A stretch of DNA of 18,602 bases, taken from positions 1 through 18,602 of the forward strand of contig CALFYL010000268.1 in assembly GCA_937952135.1 (NCBI GenBank), read 5' to 3'. Both the position numbers and the translations under genes were made by a program. The notes beneath the pieces are model-generated. The model was given only the letters and a program-made list of their open reading frames with translations. It searched no databases and was not told the DNA's origin. The stretch comes from an uncultured Planctomycetia bacterium (GTDB taxonomy: Bacteria; Planctomycetota; UBA1135; GCA-002686595). Below, in pieces: positions 1 through 8,900 of this stretch; position 1 is the stretch's first letter; each line of letters opens with the position of its first letter.

Positions 1-617
1 GGCACGTCGGCGATGCGGTAGCCGAGCCGTTCGCCGAGCACGAGCAACTCGGTGTCGAAGAACCAATTGCCGTCCTCGACGAGCGGCAGCACCTCGTCCA
101 CGACGCGCCGCGAAACGGCCTTGAAGCCGCACTGCGCGTCCGTGAAATCCACGCACAGCCCGAGCTTGAGCACGAGGTTGTAGCAGCGCGAGATGACCTC
201 GCGCTTGAGGCCCCGCTTGATCTGCGAGTCAGGGTGCAGCCGCGAGCCGGTCGCGAGGTCGCAGCCGCCTTCGTGGATCGCGCGGCACAACTTCTCGAGC
301 GCTTCGAGCTCCGTCGACAGATCGACGTCGGTGTACGCGAGGATGTCGGCGTCGCACTCGCTCCAAGCCTTCTTCAGCGCCCGGCCGCGGCCGCGGGTCG
401 GAATCGTGAAGTAGCCCACGTCCGCGTGCGATGCTGCGAGCTTCGCCGCGAGCTCCGCCGTGCCGTCGCTCGAGCCGTTGTCGGCGACGAACACCTCCCA
501 GCGGTACGGGAAGTTCTTTCCCAGGAACTCGCGGCAGGTCTGCACGCTCCACTCGAGTTGCTTGACCTCGTTCAAGCACGGGATCACGAGGCGGACCTTG
601 GGGACCTGCTGGGGCAT
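1..617 (-). CDS. GT2 glycosyltransferase, dolichyl-phosphate-glucose synthase-like (3' end outside window)
   Basis: Reading the minus strand from the ATG at 617 gives 205 residues before the window edge. The GT-A fold signatures are visible: an N-terminal VIPCLNE strand and turn, DNGSSDGT at residues 46-53, the metal-binding DVD at 97-99, TGSR at 123-126, and DAQCGFK at 160-166. That last motif is typical of dolichyl/polyprenyl-phosphate glucosyl- or mannosyltransferases. Family members transfer a sugar from a nucleotide donor to polyprenyl phosphate on the cytoplasmic membrane face. The start lies 18 bases after the stop of the upstream GT-C gene on the same strand, so the two probably form an operon in which this enzyme supplies the lipid-linked sugar the GT-C enzyme uses. 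Any C-terminal membrane helices would lie outside the window. The sugar transferred cannot be told from sequence. Confidence 0.88.
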   Translation of the reverse strand, partial: MPQQVPKVRLVIPCLNEVKQLEWSVQTCREFLGKNFPYRWEVFVADNGSSDGTAELAAKLAASHADVGYFTIPTRGRGRALKKAWSECDADILAYTDVDLSTELEALEKLCRAIHEGGCDLATGSRLHPDSQIKRGLKREVISRCYNLVLKLGLCVDFTDAQCGFKAVSRRVVDEVLPLVEDGNWFFDTELLVLGERLGYRIADV

Positions 618-632
618 CGGCGGCGCTGGCGG

Positions 633-638
633 AGTCTA
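633..638 (-). promoter_or_regulatory. TAGACT box, possible -10 element before the GT2 gene
   Basis: On the minus strand the hexamer TAGACT starts with the TAG stop codon of the GT-C gene and ends 15 bases before the ATG of the GT2 gene. The same hexamer followed by CC occurs just before the gene at 9125. If it is a -10 element, the GT2 gene could be transcribed with a very short leader. No -35 hexamer was recognised, and the overlap with a stop codon means it could be chance. Confidence 0.25.
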
Positions 639-2231
639 TCCCGCTGAATCGACGCGTGCGGCGGCGCGCGCGCCCGCTCGCCAGATCGCCCAGGCGCTCG
701 CGGCGGTCGCGAGCAGGATCGCGCTCGGCAGCAACGGACCCTTCAGCCAGGGCGCGCTCGGCGTCGTCTGCGCGAGCACCGTGAGCCACGGAAGCTGCGG
801 TCCTTCGTCGAGCACGCGCAGCCACGACGAAGGGACCGCGGTCTGCGTGAGGAGCACGGTCCAGTAGCCGTCGAGTTGCGGCGCGAGCACCCCGAGTTGC
901 GTCGCGACGTGGCGCAGCTCGTTCTCGGTGTCGCTCACCTCGCGCACCATCGAGAGCACGAGCGCGTGCGCGACCACGGCGACGGTGAGCGCCGCGAGCC
1001 AGCGCCGATCGAGGCGCGCGAGGTGGTCGCTCGCGGCGAGGAACATCAGCGGCACGACGGGCAGCAGGTAGCGGAAGCCCGTGTTGAACTGCAGCAGCGA
1101 GTAGACGTTCATCGCGCAGAACAGCATGAACGCCAGGCTGCAGGCCCAGCTCCAGCGGCGCTCGCGGCGAGGGAGCACCAGCTCGCTCGAGCGAATCGCG
1201 CGCGACGGCAGGAACGCGAAGAGGAGCAGGGGCGCAAAGGGCAGCAGGCCCCAACTCGGGCTCACGAGGTTCTTGAGGAACACCTCCGGCGAAGGCAGCG
1301 CGATTCCGCGCGCGCCCTCGTGGACGTACTCGTTCTGGTCGGGCATCACGAACTGCCCCGGCGTGAAGGCGTCGCCGTACATCGCCCACTGAGTGCCGAG
1401 CAGGAAGCCGATCGGCGGCAGCGCCGCGACCACCGACGCCAGCGCTTCGCGCAGCGAGCGCGCGAGCCCCTGTTGGCGGGCGCGCTCGACGACGAAGTAG
1501 AGCGCGAGCAACCCGGCCGGCACCACGCCCGCGTAGTCGAGCGCGATCGCCGTGCCGCACAGCAGTCCGGCCCACGCGCGCCGCGCGAGCGACGGTGTTT
1601 CGGCTTCGAGTTCGCGCCACAGAAGCACGAACGCGCCGAAGACCGCCGCCATCAGGAACACGTTGTGGTTGAGGTGCGCGGAGCGATAGAAGACCGGCGT
1701 CGCGAGTGCGAACAACATGGCGAGCCACGCCGCGCGCTCGCGCGCGACTCCGCGGCGCAGCAGCGTCACGTACATCAACACGACGAGCCCGGCGCACAGC
1801 GGCGCCATCAAGAACGCCGACGTGATCGCGGTCGAGGCGCCGAAACGCAAGTCGAGCCCCGCCTCCTTGACCCTGCGGAACATCGCGCGCCGCAACGGGT
1901 ACTTGGTGTCGTAGGTCGCGTCGACTTCGGCCCCGGCCGCGAGCTTGCTCTTGGAGTGTTCCTCGAGCCGGTCGAGCAACGGATCGAACACGAGCAGCGG
2001 CGGCACGGCGATGAGGGATCCGAGCACGTTGTTGCCGGTGTACGTGTGCCCGTCGGTGTGCCGGAACAGGTCCGCGTGCATGCCGTGGTAGCGGTCGCAG
2101 ACCCAATCGCCGCGCTCGATCAGCGCGAAGGCCGGATAGTGCTCGCGCACCACATTTGTGGCGAAAAACGCGCTGAACACGATCCAGCAGATCACGAACA
2201 GCCGGACCGGGATGGAGGCGAGCAGTTTCAC
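636..2231 (-). CDS. GT-C fold membrane glycosyltransferase (GT39/ArnT-like)
   Basis: This is a 531-residue polytopic membrane protein with about eleven hydrophobic segments, starting at a GTG. The first helix (about residues 9-27) is followed by a polar extracytoplasmic loop with acidic residues D42, D46 and D54, then HTYTGNN (62-68) and a hydrophobic VPPLL segment. This is the layout of lipid-linked-sugar-dependent GT-C enzymes, where an acidic residue in the first loop is the usual catalytic base. The later FRYLLPVVPLMFL segment is also common in such proteins. The family moves a sugar from polyprenyl phosphate to protein, lipid A or glycan on the outer membrane face. The GT2 gene 18 bases downstream would supply its donor. 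Acceptor and sugar are unknown. No convincing ribosome binding site precedes the start. Confidence 0.75.
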   Translation of the reverse strand: MKLLASIPVRLFVICWIVFSAFFATNVVREHYPAFALIERGDWVCDRYHGMHADLFRHTDGHTYTGNNVLGSLIAVPPLLVFDPLLDRLEEHSKSKLAAGAEVDATYDTKYPLRRAMFRRVKEAGLDLRFGASTAITSAFLMAPLCAGLVVLMYVTLLRRGVARERAAWLAMLFALATPVFYRSAHLNHNVFLMAAVFGAFVLLWRELEAETPSLARRAWAGLLCGTAIALDYAGVVPAGLLALYFVVERARQQGLARSLREALASVVAALPPIGFLLGTQWAMYGDAFTPGQFVMPDQNEYVHEGARGIALPSPEVFLKNLVSPSWGLLPFAPLLLFAFLPSRAIRSSELVLPRRERRWSWACSLAFMLFCAMNVYSLLQFNTGFRYLLPVVPLMFLAASDHLARLDRRWLAALTVAVVAHALVLSMVREVSDTENELRHVATQLGVLAPQLDGYWTVLLTQTAVPSSWLRVLDEGPQLPWLTVLAQTTPSAPWLKGPLLPSAILLATAASAWAIWRAGARAAARVDSAG

Positions 2232-2479
2232 GGGCGACGGAGCGCGCGGAGAGAGCGAGCGGGCGGGGCGGGCGCGGAAGGGTAGCGAGCGGCGCCGTGG
2301 AGCGGGAGTCGCGAGAGCCGTTCGAAGTCGAAGGGCGAATTCCGCTACGGCGCGGACTCCGCGGCTGCTGATGGGGATCGGGTCGCGTCGCTGCGGGCCA
2401 CAACGCCGCCCGTGACGCTGTCCGCAACGCTGTTCGCACGTGCGCGGCTCGCAAGTGTCGGCGCACGGAGGAGAGCAAA
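2232..2479. promoter_or_regulatory. Divergent intergenic region
   Basis: These 248 bases separate the leftward GT-C gene from the rightward receptor-like gene and should hold promoters for both. I see a short hairpin, CGCGG-act-CCGCG (2351-2363), and a tandem 12-base repeat at 2415-2438. A clear Shine-Dalgarno GGAGGAG (2467-2473) lies 6 bases before the ATG at 2480, and it fixes that start. I could not identify convincing -35/-10 pairs in either direction. Open reading frames crossing this region are antisense shadows. Confidence 0.45.
2415..2438. repeat. Tandem direct repeat, 2 x 12 bases
   Basis: ACGCTGTCCGCA (2415-2426) is directly followed by ACGCTGTTCGCA (2427-2438), with one mismatch. 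It lies 41 bases upstream of the ATG at 2480 and within the divergent region. It could be a protein-binding pair or a chance duplication. Confidence 0.4.
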
Positions 2480-5400
2480 ATGACGCGCAAAGAGTCGTTC
2501 TGGAACACGGTGTCCGCGCCGGGCGTGTTGCTGGTGCTGACGGCGCTCTGCACGGGGCTCTTCATCGCTCCGAGCTTCGAGTCGGCCCGCCCGCGTTCGC
2601 CGACGCTCACCTACGACCCGGTTCGCACGGTGGGCCGGGCGAGCGGACTGATCACCTTCGATCCCCTCGAGCAGGCCTACGAGGAACTCGACTCGTCCGG
2701 AGCGAAGCCGTGGGGGGCCGCCGAGCCCGAGAAGTGCGCGCGTTTCTCGATGGCCGCGCTCGCGCGCGATCTCGTCGCGGGCGTCGAGTTCGCCGGCGAG
2801 GCGAATCGGAACAAGCGCGTGCTCGTGCTGCTCGAGTCGGTGCGCGGCGGCGGGCTGAGCGAGGACCACGAGCGCCGGCTGCGCGGGCGCTACGCCACGG
2901 CGGCGGCGCTCGTCCGCGAAGGGCTCTTCCCGCGGCAATCGAAGCGTTTGAACCTGCTCTGGCTCGCGTGCGCCCCCGATGTCGAGGGCCTGCCGAAGCG
3001 CGCCTTCGCGGACCCGATCCACGCTGGAGCGCTGGTTCCCTACGAGTACTTCGATCGCGGCGAGGTCTCCGACTCGCCGTACCCGCGCGTGGTGGTGTGC
3101 TGGGTCGACGAAGCCGCGATCGAGCGCCATCCGCTGCAGTTCGGCCTGCAGTTCGAAGCCCGGGTTCGCGAGGAGCTCGCGATGCTCACCGACCTGGGCG
3201 CCGAGTTCGACGCGCGAGTCGACGTGCGCTGGCTGGGCCCGACGACGTCGGGGCGGCTCAAGGACCTCATCGCCGGCGTGGCGGAACTCCCCGAGGACTG
3301 CGCGGACACGAAGCTCAAGATCGCGACGCCCTACGCCACGTCTCCGCGGCTGGAGCTGAAGGACGACGCCGCCTGGACGGCGAAGGGCCTCTCGATCCGC
3401 CGTGCCGTCCACACCGACGCCGTGCTCGCGCGTCTGCTCGTCAACGAGTTGATGCTCCGCGTGCCCGCGCTGATGCCGATGCACCACACAGGCGACCGGA
3501 CCCGCGAATCGGCGAGTCCGGAGTGGGTGCGATCGCTCGCCGAGCCCCTGCGAAAGCTGCGTTTCGTGCCGCCGCCGCGCGGCCGCGTTCGCGTCGCGCT
3601 CGTCACCGAGCAGGACTCGACCTACGGGCAGGCGTGGATCCGCAACATGAGCGAGGCGCGCAACGATCTCGCGGGCAGTGCGGAGAAGCCGGGGCTGCAC
3701 CCGCAGCTCGCGCGCATCGAGTTCACCGTCTTCCCGGTGTTCGGCTGGGTCGACGGCATCGTGCGCGACGTGCGCGACAAGAAGGAAGCTTCGGCGGCGA
3801 CGGCGATCGGTCGGGACTACCCGGCGGAGGCCCATCAGCTCGACTACTTGCACCGTTTGCGCGACGACCTGCAATCCGCCGGCGCCTTCGAGGCCATCGC
3901 GATCTTCGTGACGGAGGAGTACGACACGATGATGATCCTCGAGGCGCTGCGGCCGCAGTTCCCCGGGGCGACGTTCCTGACTACCGACCTCGACGCGCGC
4001 TACCTCCACCCGCGCCATGCGCCGTTCACGCGCAACCTGGTCGTCGCGTCGCACTTCGGCCTCACGCCCGAGCCGCTGCTCGACGAGGTTGCGGGACCGG
4101 GGAGCGATGGCGTGCTTCGCACGACGCCCGAGTTTCGGGACGGCTACCAGAGCGGCGTTTGGCGCGCGGTTCGGGCTCTGGCGCTCAACCGAGAGCCGCT
4201 GCCGCCGCGCGCGGCGGCGATCTACGAGATCGGACGCTCGCGCATCGTGAAGCTCAACGCGGAGTCGGCGGCGGTCGAGCGAAAGGCGCAGAGCTCCGCG
4301 GTCGTCGCGCCGAACGTCGTGAAGACTCGGGAGGCCCCGACGAGGTTGCAGTCCGTCGCGCGCGCGCTTCGCGAATGGCGCCCGTGGTCGACCGTGCAAG
4401 CCACCGAGCGGAGCGCCGAAACGAAGGCGCCGGAAGCCGCGCCGACGGGCGAAGTCGCGGGCGTCGACAGCGCGGCGCCGTCGAGCGCCGAACGCCCGCG
4501 GTTCGTCTATCTGTGGGCCCTGGCCGGGGGCGGCGCGTTGCTGCTCGGACTGCTCGTGTTCGGCACGCGGCCGCGCTCGGGGAGCTCGAGGCGCTGGCGC
4601 ACGGACTCGCGCACGCTGGTCGCGTTCGTTTCGATCGGTGTCGCGACGCTGAGCCTGATCCTGCTGCTCGATTTTCTCGCGCGATCGCAGGAGGGTTTCC
4701 CCGCCGAGCCGTTCTTCCTGTTCGAAGGTGTGAGCGCCTGGCCGACCATCGCGCTGCGCGGGGTCATGTTCCTCGTGTGCATCGCGGCGCTGGTGACGAT
4801 TCCGCAGCGCTTGCGGCGCTCGTACCAGTCGATTGCGCAGCACTACCGGCTCAACGAGTACGCCAAGCCCGCGCACGCCGCGTGGATCGTCGACTGGGCC
4901 TGTGTCGACGAGTTCGGGAGCGGGGGCGCGCCGCACGCGCCTGCTTCGCTTCCGCGTCGCGCGCTGCACGAGCTCGTGTGGGGCGTGAAGGTGTCTTGCG
5001 CGACGCTCGGCTGCCTCTTCGGAGTCCGTCCGCCTCCGACGCTCTCCTCGCGCCACCTCGACGAGGTGTGGGCCTTTGTGCGGCGCAACGTCCGCCGGCC
5101 GCTGTGGACCTGGGTTCGGGTGGCGGCGCTCGCCATCGTTCTGTACTTCGGCATCGCGCCGTTCTTCATCCTCGCCAACGCGACGGCGAATCCGGTGCGG
5201 GGCGAGTACGCGTACCTGGTCGACCGAATCAGCCTGTTCGGATCGATCGTCGCCTTCCTGATGCTGATGGTGCTCGTGATGGAGGCCTCGTTCTTCGCGA
5301 GCCGCTTGATCGGACGCATCGTCGACCCCTCGGCGGTCGTGCTCCCCGAGCGCTTCGGCGAGCTCGCCGTCGATCGCCGCGAACGTCTCGAGCTCGCGCG

Positions 5401-5821
5401 CCGCATCGCGGGCGCCGTCGATCCGCTCGTGTGGAGCCCGATGGCCGTGCTCGGTCTGATGATCGCTGCGCGCGCGTCGGCCTTCGACGCCTGGCCGTGG
5501 CCCTCGGTGTTGATGGCCGTGTTCGCGCTGTTCCTCGTGATGCTCTTGATGTGCATCGTCAACATGCGCCGTCAGTGCGAGCGCGCGCGGCGGGACGCCC
5601 TCGAGCACATGGCGAGAGCGCGCGAGACCGGCCTGGTCGACGAATCGTCTTCCAAGCGCTACGACGCCATCCGCGAGCAGATCGAGAACTTCGCCGGCGG
5701 CGCCTTCTCGCCGCTCGTCCAGCACCCGATCCTGCGCGCCTTGACCCTGCCGCTCACGGCCTTCGGCGCGAACCTCGCGTTCGAGCGCAGCGTGCTCGAA
5801 CGCCTGCTCGGCTCGCTGTGA
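2480..5821 (+). CDS. Receptor-like membrane protein: type I periplasmic-binding ectodomain plus seven C-terminal helices (paralogue A)
   Basis: 1113 residues; the start is set by GGAGGAG 6 bases upstream. An N-terminal helix (about 13-31) precedes a periplasmic part of roughly 640 residues. That part has features of type I periplasmic binding (ANF-receptor/branched-chain-amino-acid-binding) folds: VALVTEQDSTYGQ (372-384), then FEAIAIF and TTDLDARYLHP (501-511). An Ala/Glu/Ser-rich linker leads to predicted helices near 675-695, 712-732, 755-774, 880-899, 917-939, 982-1001 and 1007-1027. Arg-rich stretches after helices 1, 3, 5 and 7 fit a cytoplasmic C-terminus. A cytoplasmic loop of about 100 residues separates helices 3 and 4. 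E935 lies inside helix 5. No kinase, cyclase, HAMP or GGDEF domain is visible. The next gene is a paralogue. I know no named family. Ligand sensing is inference from the fold-like motifs. Confidence 0.85.
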   Translation: MTRKESFWNTVSAPGVLLVLTALCTGLFIAPSFESARPRSPTLTYDPVRTVGRASGLITFDPLEQAYEELDSSGAKPWGAAEPEKCARFSMAALARDLVAGVEFAGEANRNKRVLVLLESVRGGGLSEDHERRLRGRYATAAALVREGLFPRQSKRLNLLWLACAPDVEGLPKRAFADPIHAGALVPYEYFDRGEVSDSPYPRVVVCWVDEAAIERHPLQFGLQFEARVREELAMLTDLGAEFDARVDVRWLGPTTSGRLKDLIAGVAELPEDCADTKLKIATPYATSPRLELKDDAAWTAKGLSIRRAVHTDAVLARLLVNELMLRVPALMPMHHTGDRTRESASPEWVRSLAEPLRKLRFVPPPRGRVRVALVTEQDSTYGQAWIRNMSEARNDLAGSAEKPGLHPQLARIEFTVFPVFGWVDGIVRDVRDKKEASAATAIGRDYPAEAHQLDYLHRLRDDLQSAGAFEAIAIFVTEEYDTMMILEALRPQFPGATFLTTDLDARYLHPRHAPFTRNLVVASHFGLTPEPLLDEVAGPGSDGVLRTTPEFRDGYQSGVWRAVRALALNREPLPPRAAAIYEIGRSRIVKLNAESAAVERKAQSSAVVAPNVVKTREAPTRLQSVARALREWRPWSTVQATERSAETKAPEAAPTGEVAGVDSAAPSSAERPRFVYLWALAGGGALLLGLLVFGTRPRSGSSRRWRTDSRTLVAFVSIGVATLSLILLLDFLARSQEGFPAEPFFLFEGVSAWPTIALRGVMFLVCIAALVTIPQRLRRSYQSIAQHYRLNEYAKPAHAAWIVDWACVDEFGSGGAPHAPASLPRRALHELVWGVKVSCATLGCLFGVRPPPTLSSRHLDEVWAFVRRNVRRPLWTWVRVAALAIVLYFGIAPFFILANATANPVRGEYAYLVDRISLFGSIVAFLMLMVLVMEASFFASRLIGRIVDPSAVVLPERFGELAVDRRERLELARRIAGAVDPLVWSPMAVLGLMIAARASAFDAWPWPSVLMAVFALFLVMLLMCIVNMRRQCERARRDALEHMARARETGLVDESSSKRYDAIREQIENFAGGAFSPLVQHPILRALTLPLTAFGANLAFERSVLERLLGSL

Positions 5822-5941
5822 CGCGCCGCCAGGCCTGCTGAGAGAAGATCTCGGCAACTCGTTCGCTCCGAGTCGGGGCGCCCCTGCTCTCGAACGCCGT
5901 CGCGCGGTCCCTCTTCCCTCACGCCGCCCGACGCGCGTCGC

Positions 5942-8900
5942 ATGAACAGCAAGGACCTTGAAGACGGTGGCGTGCCTCGTCTGTTGCCTCCGTGGGTGTT
6001 TCTTCTCGTGGCCGTCGGTTTCGCCGGCTGGTTCGCGCGCTCGAGCTACGTCTCGCCTCGTCCGGTGGCCGAGCGCTCGGAGTGGGACGAGCACCACGAC
6101 GCGGGCACGCTCGAGGCGCTCGTGACGGAGGACCCGCTCCGCGCGGTGCACCGCGCCCGCGAGTCTGCGCGTGCAGCACCGGTCGTGAGGAACAGGTCGA
6201 GGCGTCTCGTCGAAGAGGCAGCGAAAAAGCGCCGCGCGGCCGAGCTCCAGCGCTTCCGCGACGCGTTGTCGCCCCTCGACGGCCGTCCGACGTTGCTGCT
6301 GCCCGTCTGGCAACCTGGAGGCGACTGGCCGGAGGAGTGCGAGCGGCGCGTGCGGGCGAGGCACGCGGTGGTCACCGCGCTCTCCGTCGCGGGCTACGAG
6401 TTGGAAGCGTTGCGCGCCGTCGGGACCGCGGAGTTCGAGTTCGAGCCCGGCAGCGCTGGGAAAACGACCTGCGCGGTCGCCTACGACCGCTTTCGCGCGA
6501 CGCCCCCGGAGCGCCCTGCAGATAGCGTGAAGTACGGCCGAGTCGTCGTGGTGTGGCTCGACGAGAATGCGCTGCGCCCGCACCCGTATCAGCGCGTCGC
6601 GAGGCTCGTCGAGGCGCTCCGCGGCAGCGAGAAGCTCGACAAAGAAAGACTCCAAGTGATCCATGTCGGGCCGAGCAGCTCAGGGAGCCTGCTCGAACTG
6701 TGTGACGAGCTGGAGACTTCGGAAGCAGCGGTCGAGGACTTTCATCTGCACTCTCCGTTCGCGACGGCGAGCGAAGCGATTCAGCGCGCGAAACGGCTGG
6801 CGACGGAGCTCCAAGGATTCCACTTCTCAGCTCAGATAGGCGACGACGATCTCATCGCGCAGTTGCTTGTCGGCGAGCTGTTCCAGCGCCTGCCGAACCT
6901 GCTCGTGGGCGTGCGGCCTCCCGTCGCAACACGGTCCGGAGAGCGCGAGTCGTGGCTGGTGAACTGCGCGGACTGGTTGCGCCACCTGACGTTGAAGCCC
7001 TTCCGCGGAATCGTCGTGCCGGCCGAGTTCGATCCCGAACCGCTCGCGCGCGTCGCCGTCGTCGCCGAGCAGGACAGCGCCTACGGTCGGCAGTGGAAGC
7101 GGCGGCTGCGCAACGCCGTCGACGAGCTCTCGAAGTCGGGGCACTTCGGCATCTCGCACGCCCAGGCAGCGGGGAAACAGGAGCAGGTGAAGCGCCCCCG
7201 GCAGTTCCCCATCAGTTTCGAGTTCGTGCCGTACATCGGTGTGATCGACGGCGCGGGCGCGGATGCGGTCGCGCGTCCGAGCGCCTACCCGGAAGGACCG
7301 GGGCAGCTCGACTACCTCCAGAGGCTCGAGGTCGACCTCGCCGACGAACGCTTCGACGCCGTGGGGATCTTCGGCACGGATGTTTACGACGCGCTGATGA
7401 TCCTGCAGGCGTTGAGGCCGCGCTTCCCCGGTGTGTTGTTCTTCACGATCGACCTGGATGCGCGTTTCCTGCACCCCGCGCACATCGCCTACACGCGCAA
7501 CCTGATCGTTGCCTCCCACCTCGGAATCGACGAGGTCCATGGCCCGGCGCAGTTCCGAGATGTCTATGAACACTCGCTGTTCCGGACGGTGAGCTCGATC
7601 GCGCTGGAGCCGAAATCGTCGCTGTGCGGCTGCTCCGCGGAGCCCAAGCTGTTCGAGATCGGTCGGACGGCTGCCGTCCCGCTGAACACACCGTGGCTCG
7701 CTGCGCCGGCGCCGCCGTCGGTCGAAGCGCAACCGAGCGGAGAGCTTGCGGCCTCCGGCGGAGGCGTGGGCGCCGCGGGTACGGCGAACTCTCGCTCCCG
7801 CGCGGCGCCGAGCCGGACCACACTTGGCGCACTCGCCATCGGTGTGAGCGCTTTGTGGGCGGGGCTGGTGGCCTACGCGCTCCTCACGAAGACGGGGCGC
7901 AACGCGTTCAAGCGCTCCTCGAGATGGCTCACCGCTGGCGCGATCGTCCTTCCCATACTCGCGGTCTGGAGCGGTCATTGGCTTTGGACGGACTATCAGG
8001 CCGCCGCCAGTTACGCCGTGATGGAACCGCTGAGTCTGGCCGAAGGCGTCAGCGGTTGGACGGCGATCGCGCTGCGACTTGGAGCCTTTGTGTTCTGCGT
8101 CGCCGCGTGCTTCCGCATCCGTAGCCGTCTGGTGGCGCTGTTCGAGAGCGTGCGGACGGATCACGCCGTGGCGAAGGCAACCCCGCAGCCCAAGCGTCCT
8201 GGCCTTCCGTTGAGCTGGCTGTTCGACCGGCGCGACGGCACGGTGCTGCTCGACGACTTGTGGCGTTCGTTCGGCGTCTATGCGCGGGACGGATCGGGTC
8301 TGCTGTTGCGAACGTTCATCGCCGCGCTCGTGTTCGCCGCCGCCTTCTGGGCCCTCTCGCCGCTGGATGCGAGCGTCGCGCCGCTGCGAGGCGCCGTTGC
8401 ACACTCTCTGGAGGCCGCTTCGCGCTGGCTGGCGCACCTCGGCTTTGCCGCCGTCGTGTACGTGACGCTCGAGAGCTCGTGCGTCGCCAACAGGCTCGTC
8501 GTCTGCATCGGTGACGCGTGGTGCGTGCGACTCTCGCGTTCGACGAAGAACGCCGCGATGCCGAACATGGGCCCGCCCCCTTCGTCGTCTCACTTGTTGC
8601 CACGCCTGCGAATCGCGGCGGAGATCCTGCGAGTGGTCGATGGATTCGTGATCTACCCGACGATCGCCGTGTGCATCTTCATCGTGGGCCGCTCCTCGCT
8701 CCTCGACGCTTGGACGTGGCCGACCACGCACGTCGTGGGCCTCGCGTACGCCTTCCTGCTCGTGCTGCTGTGCGTTTGGCGCAGCCGCGGCGCCGCAGCC
8801 CACGCACGCGCGGAAGCACTGTCGCACGTCCGACGGCAGCGCTTCCGCAATGTCTGGCGCCCGAAGCTGGAGAAGCTCTACTCCGAGCTGCTTCGAGAGA

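Noticed and set aside
876..2285. Open frame of 469 codons on the plus strand
   Set aside because: Antisense to the GT-C gene; rich in Arg, Glu, Gln and His with no domain.
229..2610. Open frame of 793 codons on the minus strand spanning the GT2 and GT-C genes
   Set aside because: It is out of frame with both. The correct frames show GT2 motifs and membrane helices, while this one is Arg/Ala-rich without motifs.
5875..5884. GGGGCGCCCC palindrome in the gap between the paralogues
   Set aside because: It is short, loopless and common in GC-rich DNA. No other signal supports an operator or terminator.
2345..6664. Long open frame of 1439 codons on the minus strand
   Set aside because: It is antisense to both receptor-like genes and is dominated by Arg, Ala, Glu and His with no domain or hydrophobic pattern. 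This is typical of GC-rich antisense frames where stops are rare. The plus-strand frames have clear motifs and paralogy.
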